From a virus: a DNA stretch of 64,000 nucleotides. Below, in pieces: positions 8,546 to 14,469 of the stretch. A program made the position numbers and the translations under genes. The stretch covers positions 1 to 64,000 of the IMG/VR virus record IMGVR_UViG_3300020020_000003; one strand, 5' to 3'. Below the pieces are notes generated by a model. That model made no database searches, was not told the DNA's origin, and was given only the letters and a program-made list of their open reading frames with translations. Positions within the stretch are counted from its first letter, which is position 1; each line of letters starts with the position of its first letter.

Positions 8546-8716
8546 ATCTATAGAAATATTCTGTACAAAGGGAGTACGTGGATTCGTCTGCAGATAGTAT
8601 AGACGCTGTCGATCGCATTTCTCTCTTTTACAGAAAGTAACACCTGCCGGTGTCAACCTGAAATTGCTTCGAACAAGGGAACTGGCTCCGCAGTTGACAC
8701 ATTTGAAGTTAGGCAC
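8516..8716 (-). CDS. zinc-ribbon protein (66 aa)
   Basis: GTG start at 8716 chosen because CGGAG lies 8 bases upstream and a promoter -10 lies about 30 bases upstream; the frame is open further but that part overlaps the promoter. Residues NFKCVNCGAS and TFCKREKCDRQR supply two cysteine pairs for zinc. The C-terminus (QPAKDSVAG) is encoded by the CGAGT repeat DNA, so its end may be shaped by the repeats rather than by protein selection. Confidence 0.65.
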   Translation of the reverse strand: MPNFKCVNCGASSLVRSNFRLTPAGVTFCKREKCDRQRLYYLQTNPRTPFVQNISIDQPAKDSVAG

Positions 8717-8746
8717 AGAATTCACTCCGTTGTTTGTACCAATTAT

Positions 8747-8775
8747 AGTGTAGCAGGATTCTAGGCTCGATGCAA
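8747..8775 (-). promoter_or_regulatory. predicted sigma70-type promoter
   Basis: Minus strand TTGCAT (8775-8770), 17-bp spacer ending CCTGC, TACACT (8752-8747). Positioned to start transcription ~30 bases upstream of the zinc-ribbon GTG. Confidence 0.6.
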
Positions 8776-8825
8776 GCAACAAATGGCCTATCGATTTTCG
8801 TTTGTATATCATGGTGCCATGCTGC

Positions 8826-8860
8826 GTTGCACTGTCGATATATAATGTGTGTCAGCGCCT
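8826..8860. repeat. TATATAAT element, copy 1
   Basis: CGATATATAAT followed by ATGTGTGTCAGCGCC-type sequence; a diverged copy lies at 12866-12900 (CGATATATAATATATGTGCG). Read leftward, TTGCGG (8867-8862), 17 bp and TATATA (8844-8839) could be a promoter. No convincing gene is in the remaining 8.72-9.00 kb. Confidence 0.5.
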
Positions 8861-9004
8861 GCCGCAAGCCAAGCCGAGCCGCGCCGCGTCGCCAAGATCG
8901 AAAAAGATATCGTACTGAAATCGAAATCAGACATGCCGACTGTCGGCTTCGAGATTCGGTACCGTTTCGCGGCCGGAGACGAACTTTCCCCGGCCGCTTC
9001 AGAA

Positions 9005-9190
9005 TCATATGAACGTCTGAGTGTCGTCTAGAGACAGATCAAGATTGTGTTTCACAGCACTGAAGCGATCACACCAACCAGAGACCCATTGTCCATACGA
9101 GTAAGGTTGCTTTGTCTCATCATATGGATTGCCCGAATTATATCCATCTTTCTGGGCGAGCCAACCATCGAGATAGGGTGCAGATTTCAT
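9005..9190 (-). CDS. Rmf/CrpP-fold small protein (61 aa)
   Basis: Pattern LDGWLAQKDGYNSGNPYDE...QWVSGWCDRF resembles ribosome modulation factor (AxxxG...NPY...WxxGW), the fold annotated Rmf/CrpP in many phages. RMF proteins bind ribosomes and promote 100S hibernation dimers; whether this short phage version binds ribosomes is unproven. The ATG is one base past the upstream stop, and GGGATGTGAG provides a close ribosome site, indicating coupling to the 79-aa gene. Confidence 0.7.
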   Translation of the reverse strand: MKSAPYLDGWLAQKDGYNSGNPYDETKQPYSYGQWVSGWCDRFSAVKHNLDLSLDDTQTFI

Positions 9191-9191
9191 C

Positions 9192-9431
9192 TCACATCCC
9201 CGTCATTAAGATTTCACGCTGAGCCGGTGTCAGCTCAGGCAGGGCGTCTTGGATAAGAATCCCGCTTTCCATCCATTCGAGATACTTCAAGTACTGGACG
9301 GGGGAGAGATCGATATACTTTCCTCCTTTGATTCCCGTCCATTCGGGCGGAGTAACTGTGACGCGAAATCCACCTATGATAGGCGTTACTTCGCGCAAGG
9401 GACCCATATTCAGCTTGTCGATTGGCTTCAT
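9192..9431 (-). CDS. small phage protein with LTPAQRE motif (79 aa)
   Basis: Ends with YLEWMESG...IQDALPELTPAQREILMTG. The same C-terminal signature (W...L-P-D/E-LTPAQ-x-E-x-L) appears in the 61-aa product at 13545-13730, so these are paralogues. The pattern is common in short proteins of small and tailed phages, without an assigned function. AAGGAG lies upstream of ATG. Confidence 0.7.
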   Translation of the reverse strand: MKPIDKLNMGPLREVTPIIGGFRVTVTPPEWTGIKGGKYIDLSPVQYLKYLEWMESGILIQDALPELTPAQREILMTGM

Positions 9432-9449
9432 TTGCTAGTTCTCCTTCTT

Positions 9450-9671
9450 TCAGTAGGATGCACTGTAGATTGCGGGATCGCGTTCACCTCGGACGAATGT
9501 CTCTGCTTTCGCAAGGACATCGTTTACGTCTTGGGAGATGTATTCCAAGCAGGTGTTTCCCGAGTTCGGGTACGCACGGAACAAGAACCATCCGCCCCAG
9601 TTGTGTTTCCGAACGTGGGCGCTGTAGATTCCTTTCGGGAGTTGGGTGTAATTCCAGCTACGGATGTCCAT
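9450..9671 (-). CDS. hypothetical protein (73 aa) with structured leader
   Basis: Starts MDIRSWNYTQLPKGIYSAH; a compact, aromatic-rich beta-like protein (WGGWFLFRAYPNSG) ending in DPAIYSASY. GGAG is 8 bases upstream of ATG. Its 5' region carries one of two copies of a conserved hairpin leader, which may regulate its translation. No family assignment. Confidence 0.65.
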   Translation of the reverse strand: MDIRSWNYTQLPKGIYSAHVRKHNWGGWFLFRAYPNSGNTCLEYISQDVNDVLAKAETFVRGERDPAIYSASY

Positions 9672-9681
9672 ATCAAGTACT

Positions 9682-9741
9682 CCATTGCGAGCGGGATTGC
9701 TCGAACATGCCCCATCTTTTTATGGATGGGGCATGGGCTTG
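9682..9741 (-). promoter_or_regulatory. conserved structured leader element, copy 1
   Basis: Minus strand order: GATTGCAAGCC, CATG + CCCCATC stem, loop, GATGGGG + CATG, then TTCGAGCAATC and GCTCG just before the ribosome site. GATTGC pairs with GCAATC to close the outer stem, and CGAGC can pair alternatively with GCTCG. Copy 2 at 10330-10385 keeps the flanks but has a different, still self-complementary inner stem. The shared position directly before an SD suggests a cis-acting RNA. Confidence 0.65.
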
Positions 9742-9744
9742 CAA

Positions 9745-10068
9745 TCAATCCATCCTGCAAACTTCGAATGAGTTATCTGGCTGTTTGATAACAACCACAT
9801 CACTCGAATACAGAAGGATCAGTTCATCACGTAAATGAGTCACCGCTATTGGGATAAGCGGTGGATCACCGGGGTACTTCAGAATGTGAGTATCAGTCAG
9901 AGTAAACTTACCCTGACCGAACGGACGCCAGCCCCCGTGGATATAGCGTTCGTTAAACTGTTCAGCTGCCTTGCGCTCGTCCTCGTTAACGAGAAACGTC
10001 GGAAGGTAGGGACCCAGATGCTCTTGTGTCATCCTGTGGTGCAACAGTGTCCATATCGGATGCGACAT
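9745..10068 (-). CDS. hypothetical protein (107 aa)
   Basis: Begins MSHPIWTLLHHRMTQEHLGP; contains RYIHGGWRPFGQGKFTLTD and a hydrophobic RDELILLYSSDVVVI strand pair. GGAAG sits before the ATG and the upstream secreted-protein gene ends two bases before it. Predicted soluble, mixed alpha/beta, no recognised family. Confidence 0.65.
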   Translation of the reverse strand: MSHPIWTLLHHRMTQEHLGPYLPTFLVNEDERKAAEQFNERYIHGGWRPFGQGKFTLTDTHILKYPGDPPLIPIAVTHLRDELILLYSSDVVVIKQPDNSFEVCRMD

Positions 10069-10069
10069 C

Positions 10070-10312
10070 TTAGTCTTCCAACAGCGAGTTGACTACGCCT
10101 TCGACCGTGCGCTCTTTGCCACATTTCGTCTTGCGGAACTCCACCCACGCCGCCAACCGATTGCCTTTGCCGGGATCGACGTAGCCGACGGAGGCCTTGT
10201 GTTCCTTCCACATCTCAGAGCACTTGGAAACATCAAGCGACTTCTTCTCTGCCGCGAAGGCAGTCGTCGTCAGTGTGGCGAAAAGAGCGAAAGCACTTAG
10301 GATATTCTTCAT
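10070..10312 (-). CDS. small secreted/periplasmic protein (80 aa)
   Basis: Starts MKNILSAFALFATLTTTAFA with a typical Sec signal peptide and AxA cleavage site before EKKSLDVSKC. The mature part has two cysteines (SKCSEMW..., FRKTKCGKE) that could form a disulfide in the periplasm. Start chosen at 10312 because GGAG precedes it and the structured leader copy 2 lies immediately upstream. The role of an exported early phage protein could be host envelope modification or superinfection control, but this is speculation. Confidence 0.7.
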   Translation of the reverse strand: MKNILSAFALFATLTTTAFAAEKKSLDVSKCSEMWKEHKASVGYVDPGKGNRLAAWVEFRKTKCGKERTVEGVVNSLLED

Positions 10313-10329
10313 AGGTGTAGTTCTCCGTT

Positions 10330-10385
10330 TCGAGCTTGATTGCTCGTACATGTGGCACCGAGATGCCACATGGGCTTGCAATCAG
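10330..10385 (-). promoter_or_regulatory. conserved structured leader element, copy 2
   Basis: Minus strand GATTGCAAGCC, CATG + TGGCA stem, loop TCTCGG, TGCCA + CATG, then TACGAGCAATC and GCTCG, followed by the SD of the secreted-protein gene. The flanks match copy 1 almost exactly while the inner stem sequence differs but still pairs, i.e. compensatory change. Confidence 0.65.
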
Positions 10386-10477
10386 GGCTTCCGCCTATGC
10401 GGACGAGGTCCGCATTTCTTAACCCATTTCTCTTTATCGTGCCCGAGGAACAGGGCTTCGTCATACTCTACAATCAC
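10382..10477 (-). CDS. possible mini-gene (31 aa)
   Basis: GTG start overlaps the upstream TAG (TAGTG) with AAGGA 7 bases before it. The product MIVEYDEALFLGHDKEKWVK... ends in a basic proline tail (CGPRPHRRKP) and its TGA lies in the first bases of leader copy 2. Coupling and the ribosome site support translation; length makes it uncertain. Confidence 0.45.
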   Translation of the reverse strand: MIVEYDEALFLGHDKEKWVKKCGPRPHRRKP

Positions 10478-10734
10478 TACTTGTTCCTTCCGGTGTATTT
10501 CAGAACGCGCATTGCGTAGACGTCTTCGGCTTCTGCTCGATTCTCGCAGTAGCTTCCCATGTGGAAGCCGCCGTCTTGCTCGTTGAAGAAGTGAATCGCA
10601 AAGGGGCGAGTCACGTCATGTATCCTGCACATTACGATAGCGCCGGGCGCCTGCACGCCATCGCCAGCCACAGGGACCGATTTAATCACTGTCCATCCTT
10701 TGTAGGTGGCGCAGTCTTGTATTGAGTATGTCAT
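10477..10734 (-). CDS. hypothetical protein (85 aa)
   Basis: MTYSIQDCATYKGWTVIKSV start; short beta-rich sequence with hydrophobic strands (GAIVMCRIHD, PFAIHFFNEQ) and a helical end (ENRAEAEDVYAMRVLKY). Start overlaps the upstream stop by one base (TAATG). No known domain. Confidence 0.65.
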   Translation of the reverse strand: MTYSIQDCATYKGWTVIKSVPVAGDGVQAPGAIVMCRIHDVTRPFAIHFFNEQDGGFHMGSYCENRAEAEDVYAMRVLKYTGRNK

Positions 10735-11036
10735 TAGCGCACCACCTTATTGAGCGTCTCGCCGCACAGATCGACGTATGCAGCGGTGCTGTTCGTGCTG
10801 TCGTGATAGAAAGCGTCTCTGTGCGAGCGGGGTGTCCCATTCGCTAGATTGTTGTCGTACCAGTGCATAACTTCTACCTGGTTGAACTGGCAGTGAAGTC
10901 CAAGCTTGAACTCACCGCAGACCATGCGGTCGATGTCATGGAACGTAACGACACCATCATCGTGCAGCGTTGCAATGATACGTTGACCATGAACAGTATA
11001 TTTCCGGCCGGTGTTGAATGCGATCTTCTTAGACAT
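10734..11036 (-). CDS. hypothetical protein (100 aa)
   Basis: MSKKIAFNTGRKYTVHGQRI start with AAGGAC upstream. The N-terminal half looks like a small beta barrel (YTVHGQRIIATLHDDGVVTFHD); the C-terminal half is polar and aromatic. Part of the leftward run of short early-type genes with one-base overlaps. Confidence 0.65.
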   Translation of the reverse strand: MSKKIAFNTGRKYTVHGQRIIATLHDDGVVTFHDIDRMVCGEFKLGLHCQFNQVEVMHWYDNNLANGTPRSHRDAFYHDSTNSTAAYVDLCGETLNKVVR

Positions 11037-11041
11037 AGCGT

Positions 11042-11260
11042 TCAGTCCTTCTGTTGTGATTTACCAAGATTGTTAACGAGAGCAGTCCATTGCTCTTCAG
11101 TCTCGCAGTACACTCCCGCGTCGTCACCCCATTGCTCGTTTGTGGTGTCATAGATGTTGCGATGCGGACCGTCGTGTCCCGCAAACCGGTTGCAACCCTT
11201 CAGGTTGAACTTAGCGTGCGAGCACACATTAGGATTCTTTGGTCCAGCGTACCAGCCCAT
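11042..11260 (-). CDS. small Cys/His protein (72 aa)
   Basis: MGWYAGPKNPNVCSHAKFNL start. VCSHAKFNLKGCNRFAGHDGPH has a C-x2-H-x6-C-x5-H-type spacing compatible with a small metal site. The C-terminal part ends LVNNLGKSQQKD. Five bases separate its stop from the next gene. No family recognised. Confidence 0.62.
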   Translation of the reverse strand: MGWYAGPKNPNVCSHAKFNLKGCNRFAGHDGPHRNIYDTTNEQWGDDAGVYCETEEQWTALVNNLGKSQQKD

Positions 11261-11261
11261 G

Positions 11262-11444
11262 TCAGACCTCCGTAGGGGTTAGAGTAACGGTATACGCCGC
11301 CGGCAGATACTCGTTTCTGCGGACGTAGATCGGTTGCAGCGTAGGCTTGAATTTCTTCTCGCCCTTGTCGTCAAGCTCAGCATACTCTGCCACAGACTTG
11401 TGCTCTTTGATGAGCGTCATAACAACGGTGATTGTGGGGCTCAT
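11262..11444 (-). CDS. hypothetical protein (60 aa)
   Basis: MSPTITVVMTLIKEHKSVAE start; charged centre (LDDKGEKKFKP) and a beta-type C-terminus (EYLPAAYTVTLTPTEV). ATG overlaps the TGA of the upstream gene (ATGA), indicating translational coupling. Confidence 0.6.
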   Translation of the reverse strand: MSPTITVVMTLIKEHKSVAEYAELDDKGEKKFKPTLQPIYVRRNEYLPAAYTVTLTPTEV

Positions 11445-11701
11445 AACGAAGCAACCTTCTGTGTGGCAGTCTGGAAGCGCACTGTCTCACCAACGATGTC
11501 GTAGGGGACCTTTTTGGTGATCAGCTGCTCGGCAGCGAACTTCGGAATGTTCCAAGTGGACGCCACAATGTGGATCATCCGCTTGCGATCATCGGCGAAC
11601 TGCGCTGCATTGATCGCCCACTGAACGATGCCAGGGGCGTAGACGAGCTTGGAGGAAGCTAAGGAGTAGACGCGGGATACGGGTTTTGCGGTTGGAGACA
11701 T
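11441..11701 (-). CDS. hypothetical protein (86 aa)
   Basis: Starts MSPTAKPVSRVYSLASSKLV; start at 11701 preferred over more distal codons because AAGGAC lies upstream in the same context as the 11036 start and a promoter lies ~60-90 bp upstream. Helical with an HTH-like stretch (RKRMIHIVASTWNIPKFAAEQLI), so DNA binding is possible. First gene of the 11.7-9.0 kb transcription unit. Confidence 0.6.
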   Translation of the reverse strand: MSPTAKPVSRVYSLASSKLVYAPGIVQWAINAAQFADDRKRMIHIVASTWNIPKFAAEQLITKKVPYDIVGETVRFQTATQKVASL

Positions 11702-11760
11702 AGCGGGTAAGTCCTTCTGTTGGCAGAATGAAGCAGTGTTGGGTTCTGGACCCAAAGTAA

Positions 11761-11790
11761 AATGTAGCATGGATCTGGCGGTGATTGCAA
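11761..11790 (-). promoter_or_regulatory. predicted sigma70-type promoter for the 11.7-9.0 kb gene run
   Basis: Minus strand TTGCAA (11790-11785), 18-bp spacer ending CATGC, TACATT (11766-11761), the same extended -10 style as the other leftward promoters. Confidence 0.5.
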
Positions 11791-11869
11791 GTATCAAAGC
11801 TTTACGAGATGGTGGGCAGTAGCACGGTGGAATAGGAGGTACGTGTTGGTTACACCGGCGCAATGACAA

Positions 11870-12380
11870 GGGGTCATAGTTGTAGACAACTTATCATAGT
11901 TGTACGAGTTACCGGGCTGTAGTGGGGCTGTCTAAGCTGGTTTAAATAGGTAGTCGAGTAGGATAGGGTGAGGAACGGCAAATGGGGAAATCTAGGAAAT
12001 ATGAATTACAATGGTGTAGGGATGAATTCTAAAAGAATACCCGGCAAATCTGGAAAAGGGCTGGCACGGGGAAATATTTTTCGCCGGGGGGCCCCCTTTA
12101 AGGGGAGCGTGTCAAACGTGTCATGTAGTTTGCAACCTCGAACGTGACAACAGAAAAGAGATGAGCTCTTACTTAGTTATATATTTATATATTTCTATTA
12201 TATATATAATTAAAGAAAACAAGCACTTAACCCCCGAATGTCCACTTATCTTCTATATTTATCGTTTTTATATGGGATTTTCGCTTGTCTTCCTCGAGTA
12301 TTCATGTTTATCTCTTTGTTTTTTCTTATTCTTGGTCGAGCTAATTTGCCCCTAGGCCAACTTTCGCCTGACGCATTTTT
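11870..12380. other. non-coding AT-rich region, candidate replication origin segment
   Basis: No convincing gene. The part around 12165-12240 is almost pure A/T (runs of TATATA and TTATATA). Upstream lies a GGGGGGCCCCC palindrome (12086-12096) and short GTGTCA/GTGACA repeats (12108-12150). Together with the CGAGT iterons ~300 bp to the right and the change of transcription direction, this resembles an origin with a DNA-unwinding element. Confidence 0.4.
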
Positions 12381-12383
12381 CAT

Positions 12384-12412
12384 TTGCATCCCACAACGTT
12401 CTATGCTACGGT
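12384..12412 (+). promoter_or_regulatory. predicted rightward promoter
   Basis: TTGCAT, 17-bp spacer ending CTATGC, TACGGT: same architecture as the leftward promoters but on the plus strand. It would transcribe the iteron region, the tRNA-like gene and the 53-aa gene at 13107. Confidence 0.5.
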
Positions 12413-12475
12413 AGCAAATGGAGCGCGTCATCAGTTTCCTAAGGGAGACCAGTGCTCCAGTTAGAGTAAGTTCGG

Positions 12476-12590
12476 AGCTCGAGTCTCTGCAGGGGCTCGA
12501 GTCTTCGGTCGAGTATGAGTTCGATGGTCGAGTAGATGGTCGAGTCTTTTCTCGGCTCGAGTCTTTAGCCGGTCGAGTCTTCTTTCGATC
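12476..12590. repeat. CGAGT iteron-like cluster, copy 2
   Basis: Seven copies of (g/c)TCGAGT in about 115 bp, several extended to TCGAGTCTT, including the 16-mer CGAGTCTTTAGCCGGT (12558-12573) shared with copy 1. The reading frame through it (from 12418) would give a repetitive peptide without a ribosome site, so the DNA repeat is the likelier functional unit. Confidence 0.7.
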
Positions 12591-12786
12591 GGATCTATCC
12601 TGCGCTGTTTGACATTGTGGAAGGTTCGTTCAAGACAAATAAGCCGAGGCAGGGCTTATCTGCCTATTCTGATAGTGAGACCAATGCCACTGAGATACCT
12701 CCAGACAGAGCGATGTATAGTCCCTATAGGGGACGCCGAAGCGGCGGCTGGAGAATGACTGTCAGTGTGGTGTGAAATCGAATGTA

Positions 12787-12856
12787 TCGCAAGTAGTGTA
12801 ACGGAAGCACCAGCTCCTCCAAGGCTGAGATCGGTTCGACTCCGACTTGCGAGCCA
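12787..12856 (+). tRNA. tRNA-Gly(TCC)-like gene, structurally reduced
   Basis: Perfect 7-bp acceptor stem TCGCAAG/CTTGCGA, discriminator G and genome-encoded CCA (12854-12856). D arm GTGT/GCAC, T arm TCGG-TTCGACT-CCGA. The anticodon stem CAGCT/GGCTG leaves the loop CCTCCAA, reading anticodon TCC (Gly). Odd points: C instead of the near-universal U at position 33, no base 26, and a two-base variable region, so 70 nt in total. It may be a functional tRNA, a decayed one or a tRNA mimic. Confidence 0.7.
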
Positions 12857-12865
12857 ATCTGTGCG

Positions 12866-12900
12866 AAGTGCCGATATATAATATATGTGCGTCGGTGCCG
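12866..12900. repeat. TATATAAT element, copy 2
   Basis: CCGATATATAATATATGTGCG followed by TCGGTGCC-like sequence parallels copy 1 at 8826-8860. It begins 10 bp after the tRNA-like gene. Both copies follow a CGAGT cluster at a similar distance and in the same orientation. Confidence 0.5.
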
Positions 12901-13106
12901 TCTCACCATCGAAGAATTTCGATTTTCGAAAATATATAGAATCGCCCGAGGCCACTCGACTACCGGTCGCCTCAAGCCTCGAGAAACGGTACCAGGATCA
13001 ACCTCCGGTGTCGCCGAAAATCAACTCGACGCATATCAGCGATGCATTTCTGCATATCCCTTGAATTTTTGAATTTCGTGTTTAGCTTCAGTTGAGGAGA
13101 TTGAAA

Positions 13107-13268
13107 ATGAAGAACGAAGTGACAAAAATTGAAGTGTTGATTTCGGACGACACGGTTTTCGTGCGGCTTGACGGCGACTGCGTGGCGGTGCTTGAAAAAG
13201 CGGAATACGCGGTGCAGATGGGCGACGGGGCGACGCTCATTGTGTTTTCAAAGAAGACAACTGACTAA
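13107..13268 (+). CDS. small hypothetical protein (53 aa), rightward
   Basis: MKNEVTKIEVLISDDTVFVR start with GAGGAG 7 bases upstream. Compact beta-rich, acidic protein (RLDGDCVAVLEKAEYAVQM) ending SKKTTD. It is the only rightward gene in this stretch and stops just before a strong bidirectional hairpin terminator. No family assignment; codon use is GC-rich compared with the DNA upstream. Confidence 0.65.
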   Translation: MKNEVTKIEVLISDDTVFVRLDGDCVAVLEKAEYAVQMGDGATLIVFSKKTTD

Positions 13269-13288
13269 CCGGGCGCTGCGCAGCGGTC

Positions 13289-13326
13289 ACGAAAAAGCGA
13301 CCCCTCTTGCGAGGGGCCGCTTCTGC
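13289..13326 (-). terminator. strong bidirectional terminator hairpin
   Basis: Minus strand AAGCGGCCCCTC, tetraloop GCAA, GAGGGGTCGCTTTTTC: a long GC stem with a U-tract for leftward transcription. It closes both the leftward 13342 gene and the convergent rightward 13107 gene. Confidence 0.85.
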
Positions 13327-13341
13327 AGATCAGCTATGCGA

Positions 13342-13548
13342 TTAGCGCCGGATGCGAATGCGACGGTCGCAAGACGTGGAGCCAGCGTTGTCCACCGCGT
13401 AGCGCAGGCCTCGCTTGGCGATAAGCGTTTCCAGGCATGCAGCGTATTCTTTATCGCTGCGAATGACTGTCGCTTCAGTAGCAGCGACAGCAGAAGCGGC
13501 GCAAGCGGCCGCGAGTAGCGCGAAAGCGCGAAGGGCGTATTGCCTCAT
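13342..13548 (-). CDS. small secreted/periplasmic protein (68 aa)
   Basis: Starts MRQYALRAFALLAAACAASA, a clear signal peptide with AVAA cleavage region. Mature part has two cysteines (KEYAACLETL..., STSCDRRIRIRR) and an arginine-rich end. Start at 13548 is chosen because GGGAG precedes it and its ATG overlaps the upstream stop (ATGA). Similar in layout to the secreted product at 10070-10312. Function unknown. Confidence 0.7.
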   Translation of the reverse strand: MRQYALRAFALLAAACAASAVAATEATVIRSDKEYAACLETLIAKRGLRYAVDNAGSTSCDRRIRIRR

Positions 13549-13730
13549 TGAAGTAGCTCCCATTGTGCAGGTGTCAGATCAGGAAACACGACCGCGAGCG
13601 GCTCGTCGTTATTGAGCAACCACTCGCGATAACGTTCAAACTGATTTCGCGTTAAGTCTAATGACTTCCCATTGACGGTGACCACGTAGTGATCGTCGTC
13701 AATTTCAGCTGATGTGCGAATCGTACGCAT
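13545..13730 (-). CDS. small protein with LTPAQWE motif (61 aa)
   Basis: MRTIRTSAEIDDDHYVVTVN start; C-terminus YREWLLNNDEPLAVVFPDL then TPAQWELLQ. Paralogous in this signature to the 79-aa product at 9192-9431. GAGGAA precedes ATG. A strong terminator lies ~20 bp upstream of the start, so expression depends on readthrough or an unseen promoter. Confidence 0.68.
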   Translation of the reverse strand: MRTIRTSAEIDDDHYVVTVNGKSLDLTRNQFERYREWLLNNDEPLAVVFPDLTPAQWELLQ

Positions 13731-13750
13731 TTTCAGTTCCTCTGCTATGC

Positions 13751-13779
13751 AAAAAAGGGGGACGCTTGCGCGTCCCCCG
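13751..13779 (-). terminator. strong intrinsic terminator
   Basis: Minus strand CGGGGGACGC, loop GCAA, GCGTCCCCC followed by TTTTTT. It lies 17 bp after the stop of the 128-aa gene and should strongly reduce transcription into the two genes to its left. Confidence 0.88.
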
Positions 13780-13795
13780 ATTTGCGGTGTGTCGC

Positions 13796-14182
13796 TTACT
13801 TGCGGCCGTGGAACTTGCGCCAGGCGTAGAACTCCTGGCTGGCGTTGGACACGTTCCAGTTGTTCTCCACTGCGTGATCACGGAGGTGCTTCACCGTCGG
13901 GTGAGTACCAGCTGCGACGAGCTCATCGCAGGCGTTCCACACCTGCCAGCACTTGCCCCCTTCACGCGGGTACTTCTTGGTCTTGACAACTTCTGCGGGG
14001 GCAGCGACTTCCGTCGCTTCCGCAGGGGTTTCCACCGTTTCCGTGGGCGCAACGGGCGCTTCCGGGGTTTCCACCGCTTCCACGGGGGTCTCCACCGTTT
14101 CCACGACGGTGGTGGAAATCTCCGACTCCACCACAGGGGTGGCGACGGTGACGGACTGCGACTTGCGATTACGACGAGACAT
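13796..14182 (-). CDS. hypothetical protein (128 aa) with acidic Val-Glu-Thr-Pro repeat
   Basis: N-terminal basic start MSRRNRKSQSV, then residues ~18-65 of low-complexity repeats (VETVETPVEAVETPEAP), then a folded C-terminal ~60 aa (CWQVWNACDELVAAG..., KHLRDHAVENNWNVSNASQE, WRKF). The C-terminal unit shares spacing with the end of the 7289-7900 product and could be a small DNA-binding fold. GGAG lies 8 bases before ATG and a promoter ~80-105 bp upstream. First gene of the leftward arm. Confidence 0.7.
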   Translation of the reverse strand: MSRRNRKSQSVTVATPVVESEISTTVVETVETPVEAVETPEAPVAPTETVETPAEATEVAAPAEVVKTKKYPREGGKCWQVWNACDELVAAGTHPTVKHLRDHAVENNWNVSNASQEFYAWRKFHGRK

Positions 14183-14258
14183 AGCGATAACTCCAGCTTA
14201 TGTTTGACGCGCGCGGCGGATGCAGGGCGCGGAAACAGCAACACGCTGCTTCCCCCTA

Positions 14259-14287
14259 TATATGCGACTTGCATGCCTAAGATGCAA
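14259..14287 (-). promoter_or_regulatory. predicted leftward promoter
   Basis: Minus strand TTGCAT (14287-14282), 17 bp, CATATA (14264-14259); a TATATA at 14262-14257 with 19-bp spacing is an alternative -10. It precedes the 128-aa gene, the first of the leftward arm. Confidence 0.45.
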
Positions 14288-14469
14288 CGGCGGTAAACGC
14301 ATACCAGGTATGCCCCCCGGGGTGAACACCAAAACCACCTCAATTATCCACCGAGGCGGCAGGTCGTTCGCACGTTTTCCCATTTTTGATTCGGTCCTCT
14401 AAATATCTTCACCCCTAAAATTCCTCTCCTTGATTTTCACTTCTTGCGCGCGCCCTAAAACTGAATCGG

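Noticed and set aside
8849-9031. Rightward GTG frame (60 aa) near TATATAAT element copy 1
   Set aside because: Protein-like string but no SD, lies on the -10-like sequence and overlaps the Rmf-like gene antisense; kept only as a possibility.
12418-12612. Rightward 64-aa frame through CGAGT repeats
   Set aside because: Peptide is a translation of the DNA repeat with no SD; the repeat itself is the likely signal.
12885-13064. Rightward 59-aa frame after TATATAAT element copy 2
   Set aside because: No SD; composition not convincing, and the 5' part is shared with the repeat element.
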